This document shows, piece by piece, positions 1 to 6,213 of a stretch of DNA of 15,796 nt. Under the pieces are notes generated by a model. The model worked only from the letters and a program-made list of their open reading frames with translations. It was not told where the DNA came from and made no database searches. The first letter of the stretch is position 1; every line of letters starts with the position of its first letter. Where the stretch lies: the NCBI GenBank assembly GCA_017694735.1, contig JADIMN010000126.1, forward strand, positions 1 to 15,796, given 5' to 3'. Position numbers and translations under genes: made by a program. The DNA is from Candidatus Alectryobacillus merdavium (GTDB lineage Bacteria; Bacillota_I; Bacilli_A; RFN20; CAG-826).

Positions 1-79
1 CATCAATTTTTGGATACTTCTGATTTTTCTCATAAAATTCTATACATTTTAATTTAAATTCTTTTGAATATTTTGGCAT
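1..79 (-). CDS. IS3-family transposase OrfA, N-terminus (partial, runs off left edge)
   Basis: An open frame starts at the ATG at 79-77 and runs off the window. Its first residues read MPKYSKEFKLKCIEFYEK, the pattern seen at the start of the helix-turn-helix protein OrfA of IS3-family elements (K-Y-S-x-E-F-K-L-K). OrfA binds the element's ends and is normally fused to the OrfB integrase by frameshifting; that part lies outside the window. A ribosome site (AAAGGGG, ending at 87) sits 7 nt before the ATG. It is the 3' arm of the hairpin at 87-120, so it may be masked in read-through transcripts. Only 26 residues are visible, so the family call rests on this short motif plus the IS-like end at about 125. 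Confidence 0.65.
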   Translation of the reverse strand, partial: MPKYSKEFKLKCIEFYEKNQKYPKID

Positions 80-81
80 AT

Positions 82-120
82 AAAAACCCCTTTCTTGAAT
101 ACGAATGTCCAGGAAAGGGG
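82..120 (-). terminator. Hairpin with T tract downstream of tRNA-Ala, inside the IS end
   Basis: An 8-bp perfect stem (113-120 with 87-94), extendable to 11 bp with one G-T pair, encloses a 12-nt loop. On the minus strand it is followed by five T residues (86-82). It is placed to stop transcripts coming from the CvpA-like gene and tRNA. Its 3' arm also carries the likely ribosome site of the transposase, so it could both terminate and mask translation. Confidence 0.65.
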
Positions 121-133
121 GTACATTTCAATT

Positions 134-209
134 TGGTGGATGAGGCGAGAGTCGAACTCGTGGTCTCATCGATGCGAACGATGTGCTTTACCAGTTAAGC
201 TACTCACCC
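134..209 (-). tRNA. tRNA-Ala, anticodon CGC
   Basis: A full 76-nt cloverleaf is visible. It has a 7-bp acceptor stem (203-209 with 138-144), a 4-bp D stem, a 5-bp anticodon stem CATCG/CGATG, and a loop TTCGCAT that gives anticodon CGC (codon GCG, alanine). The T loop is TTCGACT and the 3' CCA is encoded (134-136). The acceptor stem has G3:U70, the classical alanine identity pair, which supports the assignment independently of the anticodon. The T stem has one A-C mismatch at its base. The 5' end lies 4 nt after the stop codon of the CvpA-like gene, so the tRNA is probably cut out of a shared transcript ending at the hairpin at 82-120. Confidence 0.92.
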
Positions 210-213
210 AATA

Positions 214-1326
214 TTAAAAGCCCATTGCAACAAATTGATCGTAGATATCTTTTAAGAAATCATTAGTTGTATCAATAAGTCCATGTGCATTTTCAACAAC
301 ATCATCAACTGTATTTAATACCATTGATTTAAAGCCAGTTATAATTTTATTAATAGATTGTGCTAATGTTAAAGGTTCGGTGTTTTCAACTCTAACATCT
401 AAAAATCCTAAATTAATATTGTTTAAAAACTCAATATATCTTAAAGGTTGAATATAAGAAGTAACTAAATTTCTAAAATTATCTAAATTTGAATTTAACT
501 GAGCAATAGCTTGATATAAATCGCCATCTTTTGAAGTATAGTCATTAATAAGATCTCTTGCACTTTGCAAAAGATTAGTAATTGTATTTAACTCATGATC
601 TAAATCTTCAGTAATATATGATGAAAAAGTAGTTTTAAATTGATTAATTGTACCCATTAAATTTTCTATATCGCCAGATAAAGAATTAATATTATCTAAT
701 TCTGCTTCAACACCATCCGCGATATAAGTAAATTCTTCTAATCCAGATGAAATGCTATAAACATAATAAACTACAACAACCACAATTCCAATTACATAAA
801 AAGCATTTAAAGTTCCACCAAGAACAATAAAGTCTTTCTTCTTTTTCTTGTTTTTATCTGCTACTTTAAACACTTTTAAGAAGAGCATAATAATGCTTGT
901 TAAAATCAAAGAAAGAATAATAACCACGACAAAAATAATTAACATACTTAAGCCGCTTGAAATAGTTTCTATATTAGCAACAAACTCAGCCTTGCTAACG
1001 CCAAACCCTTCATTAAAATAGAAAGAAAACACATTTAACATATCATATAAGGAGCCCATTGCTGATTGTAAAGATGAAGTATCAACTTCAAATCCAGCAA
1101 TTTCTTGACTGCTGCTGCCAGTTACCATGACTAAGAGCTGATTATCAAAAAAATTTTTTAAATAAGGATATGCAGCAAAAAATGAAATAATTAATAACCC
1201 ACCAGATACAAAACAATTAATAAAAACATATTTAGATCTAAAAAGAAAACCTACACAAATTCCAACTAACAAAATTAGGCATATTATTAAATCTGTTAAA
1301 TAATCTGGTAATGATAGAAAAGCCAT
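214..1326 (-). CDS. CvpA-like membrane protein with long C-terminal helical domain
   Basis: A 370-aa protein. Four hydrophobic segments lie at about 10-28, 33-55, 126-152 and 167-190, with a lysine-rich cytoplasmic-type loop (154-165) between the third and fourth. The pattern, with a G-G-x-L-N stretch opening the last helix, resembles the CvpA/colicin V production family, but CvpA proteins are usually about 160-180 aa. Here a further 180 residues follow the last helix. They are polar, rich in Asn, Leu and Ile, and look like long helices or coiled coil, probably outside the membrane. I chose the ATG at 1326 over a TTG at 1338 because GAGG lies 6 nt upstream of it. The function is unknown, and the CvpA resemblance is by topology rather than clear motif. 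Confidence 0.55.
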   Translation of the reverse strand: MAFLSLPDYLTDLIICLILLVGICVGFLFRSKYVFINCFVSGGLLIISFFAAYPYLKNFFDNQLLVMVTGSSSQEIAGFEVDTSSLQSAMGSLYDMLNVFSFYFNEGFGVSKAEFVANIETISSGLSMLIIFVVVIILSLILTSIIMLFLKVFKVADKNKKKKKDFIVLGGTLNAFYVIGIVVVVVYYVYSISSGLEEFTYIADGVEAELDNINSLSGDIENLMGTINQFKTTFSSYITEDLDHELNTITNLLQSARDLINDYTSKDGDLYQAIAQLNSNLDNFRNLVTSYIQPLRYIEFLNNINLGFLDVRVENTEPLTLAQSINKIITGFKSMVLNTVDDVVENAHGLIDTTNDFLKDIYDQFVAMGF

Positions 1327-1373
1327 GCAAATCCTCAATATTTTTAAAAATATTTCTCTCTCTTATCGATAAA

Positions 1374-1402
1374 ATTATATTATAAAGAGTATATTATTTC
1401 AA
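1374..1402 (-). promoter_or_regulatory. Promoter of the CvpA-like gene / tRNA-Ala unit
   Basis: The minus strand has TTGAAA (1402-1397), a 17-bp spacer and TATAAT (1379-1374). That places the transcript start near 1367 and leaves a leader of about 40 nt with GAGG before the ATG at 1326. A second TATAAT overlaps at 1384-1379, but its spacing is too short. This promoter probably also drives the tRNA. Confidence 0.65.
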
Positions 1403-1455
1403 TTATTATATAAGATTATAAAAGCATTTAAAAAAATATATAATTCGAATAAATA

Positions 1456-1477
1456 TAAACTAGTTTAGTGTTAAAAT
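1456..1477 (+). promoter_or_regulatory. Extended -10 promoter with 12-bp palindromic operator candidate, dinB-like gene
   Basis: TGTTAAAAT (1469-1477) matches an extended -10 element; no good -35 is seen. Immediately upstream is a perfect palindrome, TAAACTAGTTTA (1456-1467), where a repressor would block RNA polymerase. The predicted start of transcription is at or next to the ATG at 1485. The palindrome is not the Bacillus LexA box (GAAC-N4-GTTC), although damage control would suit the gene. Binding protein unknown. Confidence 0.5.
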
Positions 1478-1484
1478 ATTATGT

Positions 1485-2738
1485 ATGGATGATAGAGTTA
1501 TTGTTGCGTTAGACTTAAAATCATTTTACGCCTCGGTAGAATGCGTTGAAAGAGGCTTAGATATTTTCACTACACCACTTGTAGTTTGTGATACAGAAAG
1601 AGGCGCAAATACAATAGTTTTATCATGTACTCCATATATGAAAAGCCACGGAGCAAAAAATGTTTGTAGACGAAAAGATTTACCATATGTAAAAAATATG
1701 ATTTATGCAACCCCACGAATGGGTTTATATTTAAAAAAATCAAATGAAGTTTTCTCAATTGTGCTCGATTACGTCGCAGAAGAAGATATGCATATTTATT
1801 CAATAGATGAGTGTTTTTTTGATTTAACTCCATATTTAAAATTTTACAACAAAAAACCAGAAGAAATAGTAAAAGAAATCCAAGATAAAATATATGAAAA
1901 AACCCATTTAGTAACTACGGCTGGTATTTCATATAATATTTTTATGGCAAAAGTTGCTTTAGATAATGAAGCTAAAAAGAAACCTCCTTTTAGATGTACA
2001 TGGACAAGAGATGATGTTAAAAATAAACTATGGAAAATAAAAGATCTTGATTCAATTTGGGGAATTAATATTGGTTATAAGACTAGACTTGAAAGAATGG
2101 GAATTAATACTGTTGAAGAACTTGCTAAAGCGCATATCAATTATTTAAGACTCAACTTAGGCCAAGCTGGAATAGAACTACATGATTTAGTTAACGGAAA
2201 TGATTACTCATTAATTCAAAATAAATATAAAACAATATCTAAATCTTTATCTTTAGGACAAAGTCTTTACAAAGACTACACCGTTGAACAAGCAAAAATA
2301 TTGTTAGAAGAAATGACAAATTCACTATGTGAAAGACTTCATAAAGCAAATTATTTAACAGGACAAGTTTCTCTAACTGTAATTTATTCTTTCAAACAAA
2401 AAGTGTCTCCAGGATTTACAAAACAACAAAAATTGCTTAATTATACCGATATAAATGAACGTATTTTTGCAGTGCTTTTAGATATCTTTAATAAAAATGT
2501 TAAGGATTTGCCGATAAGAAAACTATATATATCATATTCATGCTTAGTTGAACGAACAAAAATTCAATATTCATTATTTAATGATGAAAATAATGATATT
2601 AAGTTAAGAAACGCAACAATTACTCTTGAATACTTACAAGATAAATATGGAAAAGACAAAGTATTTTTAGGAACATCATTACTAGATGAATCTACATATT
2701 TTGAAAGAAACAAACAAATTGGAGGCCATAAAAAATGA
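1485..2738 (+). CDS. Y-family DNA polymerase (UmuC/DinB superfamily, UvrX/YqjW type)
   Basis: A 417-aa translesion DNA polymerase that copies damaged templates at low fidelity. The palm-domain acids are present: Asp10 in ALDLKSFYASVE and Asp108-Glu109 in YSIDECFFD. The C-terminus carries QYSLF (361-365), a match to the sliding-clamp binding motif, and ends with the TxxERNxxIGGHK signature of the UvrX/YqjW group. That group is commonly paired with YolD-like proteins on chromosomes, plasmids and phages of Firmicutes. The stop TGA overlaps the next ATG as ATGA. The ATG at 1485 is the first possible start after an in-frame TAG, and there is no ribosome site before it, so the transcript may be leaderless. 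Regulation by a damage-response repressor is inferred from the palindrome upstream. Confidence 0.9.
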   Translation: MDDRVIVALDLKSFYASVECVERGLDIFTTPLVVCDTERGANTIVLSCTPYMKSHGAKNVCRRKDLPYVKNMIYATPRMGLYLKKSNEVFSIVLDYVAEEDMHIYSIDECFFDLTPYLKFYNKKPEEIVKEIQDKIYEKTHLVTTAGISYNIFMAKVALDNEAKKKPPFRCTWTRDDVKNKLWKIKDLDSIWGINIGYKTRLERMGINTVEELAKAHINYLRLNLGQAGIELHDLVNGNDYSLIQNKYKTISKSLSLGQSLYKDYTVEQAKILLEEMTNSLCERLHKANYLTGQVSLTVIYSFKQKVSPGFTKQQKLLNYTDINERIFAVLLDIFNKNVKDLPIRKLYISYSCLVERTKIQYSLFNDENNDIKLRNATITLEYLQDKYGKDKVFLGTSLLDESTYFERNKQIGGHKK

Positions 2739-3043
2739 AGGATAATACTATGAAAAAATGGCAACCATATAAATCTTTAATAGAACAAGAAATTGAACTT
2801 AAAAAGATGAGAGTTAATCGAGACAGAATTGAAAAACCAATTCTTTTTGATGATAAACTAGAAGAATTAAATTATAAACTTCAAAATTATAATGGAGAAA
2901 TGATTACAATTCAGTATTTTAATGACGGATATCTTTACAATAAAACATGTAAAATAAAAAGAATTGATCCAATTTATAGATCAATTCTTTTAGATGACAA
3001 TTCTAAATTAAGTTTAGAAAATATAGTTGATATTATAGATTAA
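2735..3043 (+). CDS. YolD-like protein, partner of the Y-family polymerase
   Basis: A 102-aa protein with the YolD-like layout: an N-terminal KWQPYKSL segment, a P-I-L-F-D-D-K-L-E-E-L-N stretch, and a C-terminal beta-rich part with ITIQYFNDGY and a K-x-x-x-I-D-P motif. YolD-like proteins are small partners encoded directly after UmuC/UvrX-type polymerases in Firmicutes and are thought to act like UmuD; their mechanism is little studied. The ATG overlaps the polymerase stop and has GGAGG 9 nt upstream. A second ATG at 2750 also has a good site (AAGGA, 7 nt), so the true start could be either. The stop codon overlaps the stop of the opposing aminopeptidase gene. Confidence 0.8.
   Translation: MKDNTMKKWQPYKSLIEQEIELKKMRVNRDRIEKPILFDDKLEELNYKLQNYNGEMITIQYFNDGYLYNKTCKIKRIDPIYRSILLDDNSKLSLENIVDIID
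2951..2987 (-). terminator. Terminator for the aminopeptidase operon, located inside yolD
   Basis: A perfect 9-bp inverted repeat (GAATTGATC at 2961-2969, GATCAATTC at 2979-2987) has a 9-nt loop. On the minus strand it is followed by TTTTTATTTT (2960-2951), the form of an intrinsic terminator, 53 nt after the aminopeptidase stop. On the plus strand it is followed by only four T residues. The stem is weak in G+C (3 of 9 pairs). Confidence 0.5.
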
Positions 3044-4266
3044 ATAGCCCAATTACCATTTTCAAATATTACAACTTCTTTATCGCCAATTGTCTTTCCG
3101 ACAATTTTCATATCTTTTGTTCCGATCATGAAATCAACATGGCTAGAAGAATCATTTATTCCAAAATTATGAAGTTCTTCTTTGCTATATTTTTCATAAT
3201 CTTTAATTGTATTGGTAAAACCTCTACCAACAGCTAAGTGACATGAAGCATTTTCATCATATAAAGTATTTAAGAAAAGAATACCAGTATTATTAATAGG
3301 TGAATCATGGGCAATTAAAGCACACTCTCCTAAATAAGAAGCACCTTCATCAATATTTAATAAATCTCTTAATAAATCTTTATTAACTTCAGCATCATAT
3401 TCAACAGCTTTTCCATCTTTAAATCTAATATAAAATTTATCAATAATTTGTCCATTATATGATAATGGCTTACTTGAATAAACAATACCTTCAGCTAAAC
3501 CTTTCTTTGGAGAAGTAAAAACTTCTTCACTTGGAATATTTGGATTAAACATAATCTTCTTATCAACAGTTTCTTCAGCACCACCTAACCAATTAGCTTC
3601 AGGAATTAAACCAACTCTTAGGTCAGTTCCATTACTTGAGGTATAATGTAATTCTTTTAAATGAAGATTATTAAGTGTTTCACATTTTGATTTTAAATTT
3701 TTATTATGTTCTTCCCAATTCTTATTTGGGTCTTCTCCCATTCTTGAAACTTTTAAAATGTCTTCTAGTAATTTTTCTTGAGCTCTATTGGCACTTAATT
3801 CAGGATAAATTTTCTTTCCCCAAGCTTTACTTGGATAACCAGCAATACACCATTGATACTTATTATCAAGTATATCTCTATAAGGTTTAATAAACTTGTT
3901 TCTTTCAACAATCATGGCATGTTCTTTATCTTGTTTTATTCCTTTTGATGCATCTGGTGATGAAGATAAGATATGTAACATACATGGATACTTTTCAATT
4001 CTATAATCCATTTCTGCTTTATCAATTCCCGTAAATTGTTTTAAAACACTTAATGGAGCATTATTAATTTTTGCTTTATAAATCTCATCATCTGCCCAAA
4101 TAACTCTTACATAGTTTGCTTTTGCTTTATAAGCTTCCTTAACAAGCATTTCAACAAAAGGATAAATTTCAACATTAGCAAAAATTAAGACATCTTGTTT
4201 TGGTTGAACATTTAGTCCACTTTTAATTAATAAATTTGCATACTTTTTTAAAATTGTTTTATTCAT
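3040..4266 (-). CDS. M29-family leucyl aminopeptidase (AmpS/AmpT type)
   Basis: A 408-aa cytoplasmic metallopeptidase that removes N-terminal residues from peptides. Family M29 enzymes (AmpS, AmpT, PepS) bind two metal ions through Glu, Glu, His, His and Asp. Matching residues are visible as SEEVFTSP (Glu247 or 248), YLGECAL (Glu314), CHLAVGRGF (His343) and SSHVDFMIG (His376, Asp378). Length and ends fit the family. A strong ribosome site, AGAAGGAGGG, precedes the ATG. It is the last gene of the folD - ThyX-like - aminopeptidase set, 23 nt after the previous stop. No functional link to folate is evident, so this is probably simple co-transcription. Confidence 0.9.
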   Translation of the reverse strand: MNKTILKKYANLLIKSGLNVQPKQDVLIFANVEIYPFVEMLVKEAYKAKANYVRVIWADDEIYKAKINNAPLSVLKQFTGIDKAEMDYRIEKYPCMLHILSSSPDASKGIKQDKEHAMIVERNKFIKPYRDILDNKYQWCIAGYPSKAWGKKIYPELSANRAQEKLLEDILKVSRMGEDPNKNWEEHNKNLKSKCETLNNLHLKELHYTSSNGTDLRVGLIPEANWLGGAEETVDKKIMFNPNIPSEEVFTSPKKGLAEGIVYSSKPLSYNGQIIDKFYIRFKDGKAVEYDAEVNKDLLRDLLNIDEGASYLGECALIAHDSPINNTGILFLNTLYDENASCHLAVGRGFTNTIKDYEKYSKEELHNFGINDSSSHVDFMIGTKDMKIVGKTIGDKEVVIFENGNWAI

Positions 4267-4289
4267 ATAAATTCCCTCCTTCTATATAT

Positions 4290-4880
4290 TTAATATTTAC
4301 AACCAGTTAATTCACTAAATCTAGGCAAAGTTAAACACCAATCGCAGAAAACATGCCACTCTTTTAATTTATGATATTTTCTTTGATTAAACATTGTTTT
4401 TAATTGTTGATAATTGGTAGTCATACTAGCTCCAAGACAAAAACCACAAGGAAGAGAAGCAACTAATTCTCTCCATTTTTCTTTTTTTGTTTCATCAGTA
4501 TCTGGAATAGCTAAATATTCATCGACTAATTTTTTTAGAATATCTAATATTTCAGAATTAGTCTCATCTACACATTGACTTTTAATATCAAATTTTAATA
4601 AACAATGCATTGTTGATTGACTAGAAATATAATCAAACCAGTGATATCTTTGAGCTTGCTTCCACCAATATAAAGGTGCTGTAACATCAAGTTGTACTAA
4701 AATACCTTTTAAGTAATTATCATGACCTTCACCTTGTTTTGTCGCACCAAGCTTTATAGCTCTTGAAATATCTTTTTCTGTAACTTCAGAAGTGTCAATT
4801 ACAGTTCTCATAGGATTTCCACTAGCTTTTATAGCGTGATCTAATCCATAAACAAATGTGTTTTTAATATTAAAGTTCAT
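4290..4880 (-). CDS. Diverged ThyX-like protein, overlapping folD
   Basis: A 196-aa protein that I place, cautiously, in the flavin-dependent thymidylate synthase (ThyX) superfamily. GHDNYLKGILVQLDV (52-66) sits where ThyX has its GH...EH..F.F strand. QAQRYH (75-80) sits where ThyX has Q..RHR, at almost the same distance, and SSQST follows in place of the S-x-N-E-x-S stretch. Near the end, LPCG (143-146), TTNYQQL (154-160) and NQRKYHKLKEW (165-175) parallel the ThyX LP, N-x-R-x-L and L-R-x-x-x-x-A-Q-x-E blocks. Related small proteins occur in Firmicutes genomes and phages as unassigned proteins. Several dUMP/flavin residues are changed (RHR to RYH), so activity may differ or be absent. The ATG lies inside the last codons of folD (11-nt overlap). 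FolD makes or uses methylene-tetrahydrofolate, the ThyX co-substrate, which supports a folate role. Confidence 0.5.
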   Translation of the reverse strand: MNFNIKNTFVYGLDHAIKASGNPMRTVIDTSEVTEKDISRAIKLGATKQGEGHDNYLKGILVQLDVTAPLYWWKQAQRYHWFDYISSQSTMHCLLKFDIKSQCVDETNSEILDILKKLVDEYLAIPDTDETKKEKWRELVASLPCGFCLGASMTTNYQQLKTMFNQRKYHKLKEWHVFCDWCLTLPRFSELTGCKY

Positions 4881-5667
4881 TTCTATAAGCCTCCAATAAA
4901 TTTTCTAATAAAGTTAATCTTGTAATTAAACCAATACCGCCTGGAACAGGGGTTTGTAATTTTACATCATTATTTGTTTCAAAATCTCCACATAATTTTC
5001 CATCTATTCTAGAAATTCCAACATCTATTAAAACTGCATCTTTCTTAAAATTATAACCTTTTAATATATGAGGTTTTCCAATAGCGGAAACAATTAAGTC
5101 AGCATGTTGTAAATAATATTTCATATCTTCTAACGTAGTCTTTGAATGAAGAACGGTAACGTTGCAATCCTTTTCAAGCAATAAATTAATTAAAGGTTTT
5201 CCAACAATATTGCTTCTATTAATAATAACAGCATTTTTAGATTTAAATTCGTAATTGATAAATTCTAAATATTTTATTATTCCATAAGGAGTACATGGCT
5301 TAAACTTACTTAATTTATTAAACCCATCAACATCTTTTTTTGGATCAATGCTTTGTTTTATTACATCTTCATTAATTTGCTTTGGTAAAGGCATTTGAAC
5401 TAATATTCCGTGTATTTTATTATCTTTATTATATTTATCAATAATAGAAAGTAACTCACTTTGAGAAATATTAATATCTAATTTTAATAAATCGCAAATA
5501 ACTCCGATTTCACTACAATCCTTAATTTTTCCTTTAATATAAGAATTACTAGCTACATCATCATTTACTTGAATAATAAGTAAATGAGGCTTTACTTCTA
5601 ATTTTAAAACTTCTTTTTTTAACTCTTCTTTTTTTAAAAAAACATATGACTTAATATCTGCTAACAT
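4870..5667 (-). CDS. folD: Bifunctional methylene-THF dehydrogenase / methenyl-THF cyclohydrolase
   Basis: A 265-aa FolD, which interconverts 5,10-methylene-, methenyl- and 10-formyl-tetrahydrofolate in the cytoplasm. The catalytic Tyr43-x3-Lys47 pair is in SNSYIKGK. QMPLPKQ (91-97), PKKDVDGFN (109-117), PCTPYG (124-129) and the NAD(P)-binding RSNIVGKP (151-158) are present. PVPGGIGLITR (240-250) stands in place of the usual PVPGGVGPMT, so two normally fixed residues differ. The protein is slightly shorter than usual (about 280-290). The ATG at 5667 is the only ATG/GTG/TTG after an upstream in-frame TAA. It has no ribosome site and lies a few nt after a TATAAT, suggesting a leaderless message. 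The gene leads the three-gene folD - ThyX-like - aminopeptidase set. Confidence 0.92.
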   Translation of the reverse strand: MLADIKSYVFLKKEELKKEVLKLEVKPHLLIIQVNDDVASNSYIKGKIKDCSEIGVICDLLKLDINISQSELLSIIDKYNKDNKIHGILVQMPLPKQINEDVIKQSIDPKKDVDGFNKLSKFKPCTPYGIIKYLEFINYEFKSKNAVIINRSNIVGKPLINLLLEKDCNVTVLHSKTTLEDMKYYLQHADLIVSAIGKPHILKGYNFKKDAVLIDVGISRIDGKLCGDFETNNDVKLQTPVPGGIGLITRLTLLENLLEAYRNEL

Positions 5668-5676
5668 ACTTTTAAA

Positions 5677-5682
5677 ATTATA
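5677..5682 (-). promoter_or_regulatory. -10 element of folD, placed for a leaderless transcript
   Basis: TATAAT (5682-5677, minus strand) ends 9 nt before the folD ATG, so transcription would begin within about 3 nt of the start codon. No convincing -35 hexamer is found 16-18 bp upstream. The rest of 5683-5850 is very A+T-rich and holds no open frame or structure that I can support. Confidence 0.45.
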
Positions 5683-5856
5683 CTCAAAATAGATTAATAA
5701 AAGTAGTTAAATTTCATTTATTTTGTAAATAAAAATTTAATAAAACAATAAAAGAACAACAATTAATTAATTTACAATCAAATTTATATTAAATAAGCTT
5801 AAATTTAAAATATGCTTAACTATTTTAAAGTTTTTATTCTTTCATATTTTGAAAAT

Positions 5857-5879
5857 AAAAAAGCGTAATTACTTACGCT
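5857..5879 (-). terminator. Intrinsic terminator after secG
   Basis: A 7-bp perfect stem, AGCGTAA (5862-5868) with TTACGCT (5873-5879), has a 4-nt loop. On the minus strand it is followed by T5-A-T4. It sits about 30 nt after the secG stop and closes the secA-prfB-yitT-uvrB-secG transcription direction, separating it from folD. Confidence 0.8.
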
Positions 5880-5907
5880 AATAAATTTTAAAAAATAAAT
5901 AAATTAA

Positions 5908-6138
5908 TTATTGATGCATTACAGTAATTAAAATGCAAGTAAATAAGAATACAACACCAAATGCTAAGGTTAAATAAGTAACAACTAACTCACTACCTCT
6001 TTCTTTAGTTTTGACAAATATATTCATACCACCACCAGTAATAGCACCTGAAGCACCTTCAGACTTACCACCTTGTAGTAATGATAATATAATAATAATT
6101 ACACAAATTACCATCAATAAATAATCATACCAACCCAT
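5908..6138 (-). CDS. secG: Protein translocase subunit SecG
   Basis: A 76-aa SecG, the small two-helix subunit of the SecYEG export channel. Hydrophobic helices lie at about 5-22 and 52-72. Between them is the family's Gly-rich cytoplasmic loop, LLQGGKSEGASGAITGGG (20-37), with FVKTKERG following. The ribosome site GAGGT lies about 7 nt before the ATG. It follows uvrB by 75 bp with its own promoter (6159-6187) and is followed by a terminator, so it can be made alone or as the tail of the secA transcript. Finding the motor SecA and SecG on the same stretch fits a shared export role but may be chance. Confidence 0.93.
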   Translation of the reverse strand: MGWYDYLLMVICVIIIILSLLQGGKSEGASGAITGGGMNIFVKTKERGSELVVTYLTLAFGVVFLFTCILITVMHQ

Positions 6139-6158
6139 AGTTTACCTCAATCTTTAAT

Positions 6159-6187
6159 ATAATATAGAAAAACCTAAGTTTTTTCAA
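6159..6187 (-). promoter_or_regulatory. Promoter of secG
   Basis: TTGAAA (6187-6182), a 17-bp spacer and TATTAT (6164-6159) on the minus strand give a start near 6152, just ahead of the secG ribosome site. A weak A/T hairpin (GAAAAA..C / GTTTTTC, about 6167-6185) overlaps the spacer and might attenuate read-through from uvrB; I would not call it a terminator. Confidence 0.6.
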
Positions 6188-6213
6188 GCAAAATAATTGT
6201 TGTAGACTTGTTT

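Larger units (their letters stand above)
1..125 (-). mobile_element. Probable IS3-family (IS150-like) element, one end only
   Basis: On the minus strand the region from 125 begins TGTACCCCCTTTCCTGGACA. This resembles the terminal inverted repeat of IS150-group IS3 elements, which start with TGTAC and contain GGACA about 15 bases in. An OrfA-like start follows 45 nt later. The boundary is therefore inferred at 125, about 9 nt from the tRNA 3' end. The opposite end and the target duplication lie outside the window, so the exact limit and intactness cannot be confirmed. Confidence 0.55.

Noticed and set aside
1337..1354. Perfect 18-bp palindrome AATATTTTTAAAAATATT in the CvpA-like leader
   Set aside because: Pure A+T symmetry is expected often by chance in this composition, with no G-C pairs to stabilise a hairpin.
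1570..1833. 87-aa open frame on the minus strand inside the Y-family polymerase gene
   Set aside because: Antisense shadow of a well-supported gene; no ribosome site and no recognisable family.
3675..3890. 71-aa plus-strand open frame within the aminopeptidase gene
   Set aside because: Composition of a reverse-frame shadow in A+T-rich DNA; the M29 gene explains the region.
6167..6185. Possible terminator between uvrB and secG
   Set aside because: The stem is almost entirely A-T with a single G-C pair and overlaps a good secG promoter; not strong enough to call.
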